In this document: positions 44,821 to 52,884 of the stretch, piece after piece
How positions within the stretch are numbered: position 1 is the first letter of the stretch
How the letters are laid out: each line of letters opens with the position of its first letter
Origin: Bradyrhizobium oligotrophicum S58
GTDB lineage: Bacteria > Pseudomonadota > Alphaproteobacteria > Rhizobiales > Xanthobacteraceae
DNA length: 64,000 nucleotides
Direction: 5' to 3'
Assembly (NCBI RefSeq): GCF_000344805.1
Contig: NC_020453.1
Coordinates: 6,109,001-6,173,000, forward strand
Program-made: the position numbers and the translations under genes
The notes under the pieces: model-generated
What the model was told of the DNA's origin: nothing
The model's database searches: none
The model's input: only the letters and a program-made list of their open reading frames with translations

Positions 44821-44833
44821 GTCTTCCCTCGCC

Positions 44834-45538
44834 TCAGATCGACAGATGCGCGTCGCGGATGTCGGGCCGCGCGTCGAGCTCGGCCATGGTGCCTTCGAAG
44901 CAGATGCGGCCGCGCTCGATGATATAGGCACGATCCGAGATCAGCTTGGCAAAATGCAGGTTCTGCTCGGAGACGACCAGCGACACACCTTCCTTCTTCA
45001 TCGTCAGGATGGCGTCGACCATCTGCTCGACGATCTTGGGCGACAGGCCTTCGGAGGGCTCGTCGAGCAGCACCAGCGACGGATTACCCATCAGGGTGCG
45101 CGCGATCGTCAGCATCTGCTGCTCGCCGCCGCTCATGCGGCCGCCGGGGCGGTTCTTCATCTCGCCGAGATTCGGAAACAACTGATACAGCTTCTCGCGC
45201 GTCCATTGCGGCGCGCCAGGTCGCGGCTTCTGCCGGCCGACCTCGAGATTTTCCTCCACCGTCAAATCGGTGAAGATCCGGCGCTCTTCCGGCACGTAGC
45301 CGAGGCCAGCACGCACGATCTCATGAGTCGGCGCGGACGAGATGTCCTGGCCCTCGAACATGATCTGCCCCTCGCGCAGCTCGACCAGGCCGACGATCGA
45401 GCGGAAGGTCGTCGACTTGCCGGCGCCGTTGCGCCCGAGCAGCGCCACCACCTCGCCCTCGCCGACCTCGAGGCCGATGTCGAACAGGATGTGCGCGGGG
45501 CCATAATGGCTGTTGAGATTGGCGACCGACAGCTTCAT
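44834..45538 (-). CDS. livF: branched-chain-type ABC transporter ATP-binding protein LivF
   Basis: This 234-residue ABC ATPase of the LivF type has Walker A GRNGAGKST, signature MSGGEQQMLTIAR and Walker B LVLLDEPSEGLSP. Start overlaps livG by ATGA. With LivG, the fused LivHM permease and the binding protein it forms a complete high-affinity importer. The operon begins with 6-hydroxynicotinate reductase-like genes, so the ligand may be nicotinate or a related acid and not an amino acid. Confidence 0.93.
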   Translation of the reverse strand: MKLSVANLNSHYGPAHILFDIGLEVGEGEVVALLGRNGAGKSTTFRSIVGLVELREGQIMFEGQDISSAPTHEIVRAGLGYVPEERRIFTDLTVEENLEVGRQKPRPGAPQWTREKLYQLFPNLGEMKNRPGGRMSGGEQQMLTIARTLMGNPSLVLLDEPSEGLSPKIVEQMVDAILTMKKEGVSLVVSEQNLHFAKLISDRAYIIERGRICFEGTMAELDARPDIRDAHLSI

Positions 45539-46326
45539 GCCGGAGCTCCCTCGCGATGGTCGGCATCATACAGCAGGCCTTCGCCGAGATAGATCGCCTG
45601 CACTTCGCGGTTGGCCCGCACCTCGCCCGGCGATCCCTCGGCAATGAGGCTGCCGCGATTGAGCACGAGGATGCGGTCCGCATGCTCGAACACCACGTCC
45701 ATGTCGTGCTCGGTGAAGAGCACGCCAATCGACTGCTCGCGCGCGATTCTGGCGGTCAGCCGCATCAGCTCGACGCGCTCGCGCGGCGCCATGCCTGCGG
45801 TCGGCTCATCCATCAGCAGCAGCTTCGGCTGGTTGGCGAACGCGATCGCGAGCTCCAGCCGCTTGAGGTCGCCATAGGCCAGCTCGCCGCAGGGCCGCTC
45901 GGCATAGCCGGCCATGCCGACGAGATCGAGCAGTCGATCTGCTTCGCTACGCTCGATCGACATCATCGGCGTCCAGAAGTCGAACAGGCGGCGATGATAT
46001 GACACCAGCGCGACCTGGATGTTCTCGCGCACGGTCATGGTCGGATAGGTTGCGGTGATCTGGAAGGTGCGGCCGACGCCGAGCCGCCAGACCTCGCGTG
46101 GCTTGCGCCCGGTGGTCTCCTGACCCATGACCGTGATGCGACCGCTGTCCGGCACGTTCTGGCCGTTGAGCATGTCGAAGCAGGTGCTCTTTCCCGCGCC
46201 ATTGGGTCCAATGAGCGCGAGGATCTCGCCGGCCTGCAGCATGAACGACACGCTGCGCACGGCATGGATGCCGCCGTAGGATTTAGACAGGCCTTCGACC
46301 GAGAGCAGCGACACACCGAGACTCAT
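45535..46326 (-). CDS. livG: branched-chain-type ABC transporter ATP-binding protein LivG
   Basis: This 263-residue ABC ATPase of the LivG type has Walker A GPNGAGKST, LGVGRTFQITATYPTMTVREN, signature-like LAYGDLKRLELA and Walker B LLLMDEPTAGMAP. The ATG at 46326 overlaps the permease stop (ATGA) and begins the usual LLSVEGLSKSYGG strand; the open frame continues 50 codons upstream inside the permease gene. Partner of LivF. Confidence 0.93.
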   Translation of the reverse strand: MSLGVSLLSVEGLSKSYGGIHAVRSVSFMLQAGEILALIGPNGAGKSTCFDMLNGQNVPDSGRITVMGQETTGRKPREVWRLGVGRTFQITATYPTMTVRENIQVALVSYHRRLFDFWTPMMSIERSEADRLLDLVGMAGYAERPCGELAYGDLKRLELAIAFANQPKLLLMDEPTAGMAPRERVELMRLTARIAREQSIGVLFTEHDMDVVFEHADRILVLNRGSLIAEGSPGEVRANREVQAIYLGEGLLYDADHREGAPA

Positions 46327-48209
46327 TGTGCGCCCTCCATCTTGGCCGACAGCGAAGGCGCTTTGTGGGCAGTTGCGCGGCGGCGATGCATGACGCTCTC
46401 GACCACGCCGACGATACCCTTCGGGAACGCGACCACGATCAGCACGATGAAGATACCGAGCACGAGCTTCGACCAATCGGTCTTGCTGACAAGCCAGATG
46501 TTGAGCGCCTTGTAGACGATGGCGCCGAAGATCGCGCCGGGCACCGTCTCGACACCGCCGAGCAGCACCATGACCAGCGCGTCGACCGACAGCGAGATGC
46601 CCATGTTGTCAGGAAACACGCTGCCCTTCAGATAGGCGAACAGCGCGCCGCCGATACCTGCGGTGGTGCCGGCGACGATGAAGGCCGTCCACTGGATGCG
46701 CTTGCCGTTGAGGCCGATGGCCTCGCTGCGCAGCGGCGAATCCCGCATCGCGCGCAGCGCGTAACCGAACGGCGAGAAGGTGATCAGACGCAGCGCGCCG
46801 ACGACGAGCGCCGAGACACCTAGCGCGAGCCAGTAGAAGTGCGACGGCGACGCCGCCCATTTCTCCGGCCACAGACCGAGAATGCCGTTGTCGCCACCCG
46901 TCACCGCGACCCATTGGAACGCGATCGACCACACGATCTGCGCAAAGGCGAGCGTGAGCATCGCGAAGTACACGCCGGAGAGCTGCACCGCGAATGCGCC
47001 GAACACGGCTGCACCCGCCGCACCGAGCAAGGGACCGAGCAGCAGGCAGACGATCATCGGCAGCCCCGCCATCTTGGCGAGGAAGGCAACGCCATAGGCG
47101 CCGAGACCAAAATAGGCGGCGTGGCCGAACGAGGCGAGCCCGCCGACCGCCATCAGGAAGTGCAGGGAGGCCGCGAAGATCACGAAGATCGCAATCTCGG
47201 CGCCGACGGTCAGCGCGTAATTGCCGGCGATGAACGGCAGCATTGCCGCGAGCGCCAGCGCCACGAGAGATGCCAGCCGCTCGACCGAGCTCAGCGGTCG
47301 CCAGGGGATGACGGTCAGGCCCGGCGTACGGCGCGCCGGCGCTTCCTTCTTGCCGAACAGGCCCCAGGGCCGCACCACCAGCACCACCGCCATCACCAGG
47401 AAGACGAGGATCAGCGAGATCGTGGGAAAGATGAGAATGCCGAATGCGTTGAGCTCGGACACCAGCACCGCGGCGACAAAGGCGCCGAGAATGCTGCCGA
47501 GGCCACCGATCACGACGACGACGAACACCTCGACGATGATGCGCAGGTCCATCGCATGATGGACCGCATCGCGCGGGATCTGCAGCGCGCCGCCGAGGGC
47601 GGCGAGAAAGACGCCCACCGCGAACACCGAGGTGAACAGCCATTTCTGATTGACGCCGAGCGCCGCAACCATGTCGCGGTCCTGCGTCGCCGCCCGCACC
47701 AGGATGCCCCATCGCGTGCGCTGGAACAGCAGCCAGAGTGCGCCGAGGACGATGGGGCCGAGCGCAATCAGGAACAGGTCGTAGCTCGGAATGTTCTGGC
47801 CGAAGAAATCGACCGCTCCCTTGAAGCCGGGCGCGCGGCGGCCAAGCAGATCATCCGGGCCCCAGATCAGCACCACCAGATCCTCGACCATCAAGGTCAG
47901 GCCGAAGGTCGCGAGCAATTGGAACAGCTCGGGTGCGTGATAGATCCGGCGCAGCAGCACCATCTCGACGAGCACACCGATCGCCGCCACCACCAGCGCC
48001 GCGACGACGATGCCGCCCCAGAAGCCGAACGTGCCGGACAAGCGCTCGGTCAGCGTGAACGCGACATAGGCGCCGAGCATGTAGAACGCGCCATGGGCGA
48101 AATTGACGATGCGGGTGACGCCGAAGATGATCGACAGCCCCGACGCGACCAGGAACAGCGAGGCTGCACTGGCAAGGCCGGTCAGGAACTGGACGAAATA
48201 GAAGGCCAT
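46323..48209 (-). CDS. fused LivH-LivM ABC transporter permease
   Basis: This 628-residue membrane protein joins both permeases of a branched-chain-type importer. Residues about 1-290 are LivH-like (FLVASGLSIIFGVTRIVNFAHGAFYMLGAY). After a polar linker near 290-310 (FGKKEAPARR), residues to about 600 are LivM-like (GGLASFGHAAYFGLGAYGVAFLA, RMRDSPLRSEAIGLN-type coupling helix). Such fusions occur in some rhizobial transporters. Only one permease gene is present, consistent with the fusion. It overlaps livG and lies 184 nt from the binding protein gene, a gap containing a hairpin. Confidence 0.92.
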   Translation of the reverse strand: MAFYFVQFLTGLASAASLFLVASGLSIIFGVTRIVNFAHGAFYMLGAYVAFTLTERLSGTFGFWGGIVVAALVVAAIGVLVEMVLLRRIYHAPELFQLLATFGLTLMVEDLVVLIWGPDDLLGRRAPGFKGAVDFFGQNIPSYDLFLIALGPIVLGALWLLFQRTRWGILVRAATQDRDMVAALGVNQKWLFTSVFAVGVFLAALGGALQIPRDAVHHAMDLRIIVEVFVVVVIGGLGSILGAFVAAVLVSELNAFGILIFPTISLILVFLVMAVVLVVRPWGLFGKKEAPARRTPGLTVIPWRPLSSVERLASLVALALAAMLPFIAGNYALTVGAEIAIFVIFAASLHFLMAVGGLASFGHAAYFGLGAYGVAFLAKMAGLPMIVCLLLGPLLGAAGAAVFGAFAVQLSGVYFAMLTLAFAQIVWSIAFQWVAVTGGDNGILGLWPEKWAASPSHFYWLALGVSALVVGALRLITFSPFGYALRAMRDSPLRSEAIGLNGKRIQWTAFIVAGTTAGIGGALFAYLKGSVFPDNMGISLSVDALVMVLLGGVETVPGAIFGAIVYKALNIWLVSKTDWSKLVLGIFIVLIVVAFPKGIVGVVESVMHRRRATAHKAPSLSAKMEGAQ

Positions 48210-48296
48210 GGGCAGTCCGCGTCAGGAGATCGTCTGTGTGTCGAATGAGCCGCGTTCGCGCTCGTGTGCTCTGTCAACGAGCCGGCGAGCAAGCGT

Positions 48297-48351
48297 GGGG
48301 TGAGGGATCTCGGCCCGAACCTGTAGATCAGGCGTCGTGCTCCCTCACCCC
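48297..48351. repeat. hairpin between binding-protein and permease genes
   Basis: Perfect 11-bp arms ggggtgaggga (48297-48307) and tccctcacccc (48341-48351). It lies inside the operon between the binding-protein and permease genes. Such a stem can protect the upstream mRNA and so raise binding protein over permease, which is inference. Confidence 0.75.
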
Positions 48352-48393
48352 GCCCGCTCTCCCCCGCGGGAGGAGGAGGCAGGAAGGCGTGGA

Positions 48394-49596
48394 TCAATCT
48401 TTCGGACGGAGCTTGGCGACCTCATCGTCACCAGGCAGATAGTCCGAACCCTTGCGATAGACGGTGTCGACCATGATGCCCTTGCCGTCCTTCTGCGCGG
48501 TCTTGCCGACATAGGCACCGAGCGTCGACTGATGATCGATCTTGCGGAAGGTGATCTCGCCGAACGGTGACGGCACGGCGAGGCCCTCGGCCGCGGTGAT
48601 CAGCTTCTCGACATCGGTCGAGCCGGCCTTGGCGAGGATCGCGGCCGCCGACTTGATCGTCTGGTAGCCGACGATCGAGCCGAGCCGCGGATAATCGTTG
48701 TACTTGGCCTGATACGCCTTCAGGAACGCGTCGTGCTCCGGCGACTTGATCGAGTACCAGGGATAGCCGGTGACGATCCAACCCTCCGGCGTCTCGTCCT
48801 TGAGCGGATCGAGATATTCCGGCTCGCCGGTCAGGAAGCTCACGACCTTGCGGTCCTTGAACACGCCGCGGGTGTTGCCTTCACGAACCAGCTTCACCAG
48901 GTCGGCGCCGAAGGTGACGTTGAGGATCGCTTCCGGATTGGCGGCGGCGACGGCCTGCACAACCGGGCCGGCGTCGATCTTGCCCTGCGGCGGCCACTGC
49001 TCGTCGACCCACTGAATGTCAGGGCGCTTTTCCGACAACAGCTTCTTGAACACGGCAACCGCCGACTGGCCGTATTCGTAATTCGGCGCGATCGTCGCCC
49101 AGCGCTTGGCCGGCAGCTTGGCGGCCTCTTCGACCAGCATCGCCGCCTGCATGTAGTTGGACGGACGCAGGCGAAACGTATAGCGGTTGCCCTTGGACCA
49201 GGTGATGGCGTCGGTCAGCGGCTCGGCCGCCAGGAAGAACACCTTCTTCTGGTTGGCGAAGTCGCTGACGGCGAGGCCGATGTTCGACAGGAACGTGCCG
49301 GCGAGCATCGCGACGTTCTCGCTCGACACCAGCTCGTTGGCCGCGGTCTGCGCGTCTGCCGGCTTGCCGCTGTCGTCCTTGGAGACGACGACGAGCTTCT
49401 TGCCGTTGATGCCGCCAGCCGCATTGACCTCCTCGACCGCGAGTTGCCAGCCCTTGCGATAGGGCTCGGTGAAGGCCGGCAGCAGCGAGTAGCTGTTGAT
49501 CTCGCCGATCTTGATGACGTCCTCGGCACGAGCGGTGCCCGTCAGTCCCGCGACGGCAAGGCCCAGGCCTGCCGCAAGCATCGTTCTCCGTCGCAT
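48394..49596 (-). CDS. ABC transporter substrate-binding protein (branched-chain amino acid type)
   Basis: This 400-residue type I periplasmic binding protein has a signal peptide (MRRRTMLAAGLGLAVAGLTGTARAE) and the LivJ-like start IKIGEINSYSLLPAFTEPYRKGWQLAVEEVNAAGG. Related proteins in rhizobia bind aromatic acids as well as amino acids. It lies 27 nt after the DUF1185 gene in the hnr operon and should capture the transported ligand, perhaps nicotinate; the ligand is not provable here. Confidence 0.9.
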   Translation of the reverse strand: MRRRTMLAAGLGLAVAGLTGTARAEDVIKIGEINSYSLLPAFTEPYRKGWQLAVEEVNAAGGINGKKLVVVSKDDSGKPADAQTAANELVSSENVAMLAGTFLSNIGLAVSDFANQKKVFFLAAEPLTDAITWSKGNRYTFRLRPSNYMQAAMLVEEAAKLPAKRWATIAPNYEYGQSAVAVFKKLLSEKRPDIQWVDEQWPPQGKIDAGPVVQAVAAANPEAILNVTFGADLVKLVREGNTRGVFKDRKVVSFLTGEPEYLDPLKDETPEGWIVTGYPWYSIKSPEHDAFLKAYQAKYNDYPRLGSIVGYQTIKSAAAILAKAGSTDVEKLITAAEGLAVPSPFGEITFRKIDHQSTLGAYVGKTAQKDGKGIMVDTVYRKGSDYLPGDDEVAKLRPKD

Positions 49597-49623
49597 CCCT
49601 TCAGCCTCCAGTTTTGATTTGAA

Positions 49624-50208
49624 CTATCGTAGACCGTCGTCGCCCTTGATCTCGGCCACCGTGAGCCCGCCGACCCGCGGCAGCGGACGGCCGCTGTCGG
49701 TCACCGCGAGCGCCACCATGATCTCGTTGGCCCGCGGCGCATCGTTGATCTGCACCTCCATGCCGTCGAAATGACTGCGCACGAAGGCGGCATCCTTGTG
49801 CCCGAGCGGAATGTCGAGCGTGCAGCCGACGCCGCCGCGCTTCTTCGACGACGGGATCAGCGCGGCGCCCTTGCCGAGCACCTTGCGCACCGGCGCGCCC
49901 ATCTTTGGATGCAGGATCGCCGCCGCATGCTCCAGCTCGCCGTCGCTGCCGACGGCGGCCGCCTTGCCATAGCTGTGCGCCGCCGGCCCCTCGATGCCGA
50001 GCGCGGCGACCGCGCGCTTCGCCAGCATCTCGCCAAGCTCCTCGCCGATCGCGATCAGCGGCGTGAGGTCCTCGACATAGCGGCCGGCGAACGGGTTTTC
50101 GATGACCGCAACGGCCGCGGCCCGGCGGGTCGGCGGCGAGATCGCTCTGCCCATCTCGTGATGAACTTCCTCGACCACGGTCACGATCTTGCGGATGACG
50201 GCGCTCAT
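49624..50208 (-). CDS. DUF1185 / 'amino acid synthesis' family protein
   Basis: This 194-residue protein matches the amino-acid-synthesis family (DUF1185, PF06684), whose structures are known but not its reaction. Conserved parts: RKIVTVVEEVHHEMG, ENPFAGRYVEDLTPLI, KMGAPVRKVLGKGAALIPSSKKRG, LDIPLGHKDAAFVRSHFDGMEV. In this operon it follows hnr and the UPF0280 gene, so it may catalyse a step of nicotinate breakdown after enamidase. The ATG at 50208 is the family start. Function unknown. Confidence 0.85.
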   Translation of the reverse strand: MSAVIRKIVTVVEEVHHEMGRAISPPTRRAAAVAVIENPFAGRYVEDLTPLIAIGEELGEMLAKRAVAALGIEGPAAHSYGKAAAVGSDGELEHAAAILHPKMGAPVRKVLGKGAALIPSSKKRGGVGCTLDIPLGHKDAAFVRSHFDGMEVQINDAPRANEIMVALAVTDSGRPLPRVGGLTVAEIKGDDGLR

Positions 50209-50250
50209 GATCGACGGTCCCTCATGTTCAAGCTCATCATGCATCAAACC

Positions 50251-51138
50251 TCACGCCGCCGCGGCTCGCAACTGCGGGTGACCAACAATCTCAATGGGGC
50301 GTAACCCCACCACGCGCATGTTCCCAGCCAGTTGCAGCACCGCGCCCTCGATGAGGCCTTCGGACAGCAGCGCCTGCGCCCGCCGCTCGCCGGCCGCAAG
50401 CGCGTCGGCGATCTCGGCATCGCTCAGCTCGCCGACCTGGCATGTGACGAGACGGTGACCGAGATCGCTGTCCGGCTGCAGCTCGCAGGCGGGACGACGA
50501 AGCACGGCAGGATGATCCGGAAGATCGACGGCATTGCCGATCACGGTCGCAGCAGCGTCGGCCTGCGCCGCGCTGCGCGCCAGCACGGTGACTGCATCGG
50601 CAATCCCCAGCGAAAAGCTGCGGCCATGGCGGCCCGAGGTGGCAACCCCACGAATTCCATCGGCCGCGCGTAACGTCATCCTGCGCATCACGCCGGCGCT
50701 GTCAGGACGATCCATCAGCCCGACGCTGAACGTTGCGGCGTCCTGCAAATGGAGCGCGATGTCGCCGCCGTTGTTGACATAGCCGCGTGTCAAGTTCGCC
50801 ACGCTCAGGATTGCGCCGAGAACGTCCTCGGCGACGCTGCCGGCGACGGCCGCCATCGGCGTGATGAACATCTCGCGTGCGAACGGCGCCACAGCCGCAT
50901 GCATGCGCTGCGCGACCACGCCATGCAGCGAACACCGATCCGGCTCCGCAGCCCTGCGCAAGTCGGGCAGCTCCGCGCACAGCGCGTCAAGCAGTCCGGT
51001 GAAACGCTCGGCCGCCGCCCGATAGGCCGCGCGAATATCCGCTTCAGGGCCATCGGCCCCGATGATCAGATCGATCGGACCGTCCTGCAGGTGCAGCCGA
51101 CGATCCGGCAACAATGCGATCTGCGGCTGCCGGCTCAT
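50251..51138 (-). CDS. UPF0280 family protein, ApbE-like
   Basis: This 295-residue protein belongs to UPF0280, related in fold to ApbE, the enzyme that attaches FMN to target proteins. ApbE-type marks are visible: YVNNGGDIALHL (residues 120-131), GVATSGRHGRSF (164-175) and DAVTVLARSAAQADAAAT (181-198). The N-terminal FAD-binding part is less clear. Its ATG overlaps the stop of the 6-hydroxynicotinate reductase-like gene (ATGA), so the two are made together. A role as a flavin transferase for that reductase is a hypothesis. No signal peptide, unlike classical ApbE. Confidence 0.85.
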   Translation of the reverse strand: MSRQPQIALLPDRRLHLQDGPIDLIIGADGPEADIRAAYRAAAERFTGLLDALCAELPDLRRAAEPDRCSLHGVVAQRMHAAVAPFAREMFITPMAAVAGSVAEDVLGAILSVANLTRGYVNNGGDIALHLQDAATFSVGLMDRPDSAGVMRRMTLRAADGIRGVATSGRHGRSFSLGIADAVTVLARSAAQADAAATVIGNAVDLPDHPAVLRRPACELQPDSDLGHRLVTCQVGELSDAEIADALAAGERRAQALLSEGLIEGAVLQLAGNMRVVGLRPIEIVGHPQLRAAAA

Positions 51139-52586
51139 GTGCTCTGCCCCGGCCATGGCAGCTGCCGGATGTCCTTGCTGACATCCCTCAGCCCGTCGAG
51201 CGGCTGCACATAGTCGACGTGGCCGCCGAGCGCCGCATAGTCGGACAATCTCAACGTGAACTCGATCGGCGCGACGATCGCGGGCGTCGGCACGTAGCCG
51301 AAGGCGCCGGCCGGCATCTGCGTCACGTCGACCATGTAGGTGATGCCGCCGCCCGGCCAGACATAGACCGGCGCACCGCCGCTCGTGACCCGCGTCAATG
51401 CATCCTTCACCGAGCGCGTCAGCCGCACCGGATTGTCGGTCACGCCTGCGCGCAAGGAGCCGCCGGCGCCGGCCATGAACAGCACGGTACACAGCGCCGG
51501 CTCGCAATTCTCCTGGATGCGCTCGACCGAGAACTGCAGCTCCGGTGGCATCTCGCGCTGGACCGGCGTCAGCGTCTCGTCGAGCACGTAGTAGCCGGCG
51601 TGTTCGCCGGTGGTCGACACCATCAGCAGCGTCGTTCCCGGTTTCGCCGTCTTCGGATCGAACGGCCCAAGGATCGACAGCGGGTCCGAGATGTCGGTGC
51701 CGCCCCACCCCGTGCCGGGCTGTGCGACCTGGAAGTAGCGGCCGGGAGTCGAGCGCCGCCCCTTCATCTTGATCCCAGTCGCGGGAATGTCGAGCAGCTT
51801 GCCGGCCTGATGCTCCGACAGCACGCCGGTGATGTGATCGTCGACCACGACGACCTCGTCGACCTTGCCCTGCCATTGCTTGGCGAACATGCCGATCGTG
51901 GCCGAGCCGCAGCCGACGCGCATGCGCTCTTCCTTGACGCCGTTGACGATCGGCGGCTGACCTGCCTGCACGATCACGCTGGCGCCGCCGTCGACGACGA
52001 GCTCGACGGCCTTGCGGTTGCTGAGATCCATCAGCGCGTCGCAGGTTACGCGGCCCTCCTTCTTGGAGCCGCCGGTGAGATGATGCACGCCACCGAGCGA
52101 CAGCATCTGCGAGCCGTATTCGCTGGTCGTGACGTGGCCGACCGCCTCGCCGTCGACGCGCACTGTCGCTGCTTCCGGCCCGAGATAGCGGTCGGTGTCG
52201 ATCTTCACCTTGACGCCGCAATAGCTGAAGATGCCCTCGGTCACGACCGTAACCATGTCGACGCCATCGACCTGCGACGACACGATGAACGGCGCCGGCT
52301 TATAGTCGGGATAGGTCGTGCCAGCGCCGATCGCGGTCACGAACAGCTCCGGCTCATGCACGATCTTGCCGTCCCAGTCGCCGCTCGCCTGGAACGGCAC
52401 CAGCTTGCCGCCATGCGACACCGTGCGCTCCAGCAGAATATGCGGATCGACGCGCACCAGCACGCCGTCCTGATTGGCATAGCGGTCGCATGCGCCGGCC
52501 GCGCCCGGCTTGATGTAGCACATCACCGGGCAGGCATCGCAGCGGATCTTGTCCCCTGCACCGTCGCTCGCCGTCTCAGTCACCAT
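51135..52586 (-). CDS. hnr: 6-hydroxynicotinate reductase-like iron-sulfur flavoprotein
   Basis: This 483-residue protein resembles 6-hydroxynicotinate reductase (Hnr) of Eubacterium barkeri, which reduces 6-hydroxynicotinate to 6-oxo-1,4,5,6-tetrahydronicotinate. Residues 16-33 hold a cluster motif CDACPVMC...C for a 4Fe-4S centre. Two short motifs, DGGAS (199-203) and GCGSAT (225-230), resemble flavinylation sites used by ApbE. The ATG at 52586 was preferred over a TTG 18 bases upstream; the RBS is weak. It is the first gene of the operon hnr - UPF0280 - DUF1185 - ABC - marR. The pathway context with nicAB and enamidase supports the call. Confidence 0.82.
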   Translation of the reverse strand: MVTETASDGAGDKIRCDACPVMCYIKPGAAGACDRYANQDGVLVRVDPHILLERTVSHGGKLVPFQASGDWDGKIVHEPELFVTAIGAGTTYPDYKPAPFIVSSQVDGVDMVTVVTEGIFSYCGVKVKIDTDRYLGPEAATVRVDGEAVGHVTTSEYGSQMLSLGGVHHLTGGSKKEGRVTCDALMDLSNRKAVELVVDGGASVIVQAGQPPIVNGVKEERMRVGCGSATIGMFAKQWQGKVDEVVVVDDHITGVLSEHQAGKLLDIPATGIKMKGRRSTPGRYFQVAQPGTGWGGTDISDPLSILGPFDPKTAKPGTTLLMVSTTGEHAGYYVLDETLTPVQREMPPELQFSVERIQENCEPALCTVLFMAGAGGSLRAGVTDNPVRLTRSVKDALTRVTSGGAPVYVWPGGGITYMVDVTQMPAGAFGYVPTPAIVAPIEFTLRLSDYAALGGHVDYVQPLDGLRDVSKDIRQLPWPGQST

Positions 52587-52590
52587 GCAC

Positions 52591-52620
52591 AGGCTCAATC
52601 TCAAACAGGCTCAATCTCAA
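52591..52620. repeat. tandem 16-bp repeat in the hnr leader
   Basis: aggctcaatctcaaac is followed directly by aggctcaatctcaa (14 of 16 bases of a second copy), just upstream of the hnr ATG on the minus strand. It may affect the leader RNA or reflect slippage; the start codon choice (52586 or 52604) depends on it. Confidence 0.7.
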
Positions 52621-52657
52621 GCGGGGATCGTCGCAGCCGCGAATGCGCGCGGCAATT

Positions 52658-52673
52658 CGTTCGTATACGAATG
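52658..52673. promoter_or_regulatory. palindromic operator upstream of hnr
   Basis: The core ttcgt - at - acgaa (52660-52671) is a perfect 12-bp palindrome; with flanks it reads cgttcgtatacgaatg and matches the element at 42739-42754 at 14 of 16 positions. It lies 73 nt before the hnr ATG, within the 298-bp divergent region that also drives nicA. Confidence 0.65.
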
Positions 52674-52776
52674 ATGAGGTGCCCATCCGCCGACTGTCAA
52701 GCACCGGCGCACGCGAAAAGCACGTTTGCCGGATAAACGATCAGTTTGCTCTGCACAATGACGAGAAATCGTGCAT

Positions 52777-52788
52777 GCGCTGCAGCGC
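52777..52788. promoter_or_regulatory. perfect 12-bp palindrome in the hnr-nicA divergent region
   Basis: gcgctgcagcgc at 52777-52788 is a perfect palindrome 97 nt before the nicA ATG. It may be a second type of regulator site or a chance GC palindrome. Direct copies of ataccat at 52842-52848 and 52860-52866 also lie near the nicA start. Confidence 0.35.
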
Positions 52789-52807
52789 GAAACGTGGCAC
52801 TTGCATG

Positions 52808-52819
52808 TTAGTACACAAA
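52808..52819. promoter_or_regulatory. degenerate copy of the shared operator upstream of nicA
   Basis: ttagt - ac - acaaa keeps the TTnGT-N2-ACnAA frame of the two perfect sites but is symmetric at only four of five arm positions. It lies 65 nt before the nicA ATG, a spacing close to the 73 and 79 nt of the other two. Confidence 0.4.
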
Positions 52820-52884
52820 CGATACGCTCCGGGCGATCAGCATACCATCCTTGTTAACGATACCATACCGGGCGACAGAAGGGC

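Noticed and set aside
51139..52221. 360-codon N-terminal extension of the UPF0280 frame through hnr
   Set aside because: The extension lies in another frame of the reductase gene and is Arg/Gly-rich nonsense; the ATG at 51138 with an ATGA overlap is the natural start.
52660..52671. GntR/FadR-type operator reading of the TTCGTATACGAA palindrome
   Set aside because: Form alone would allow it, but no GntR gene is in the window while a MarR gene lies in the operon; kept as a MarR hypothesis.
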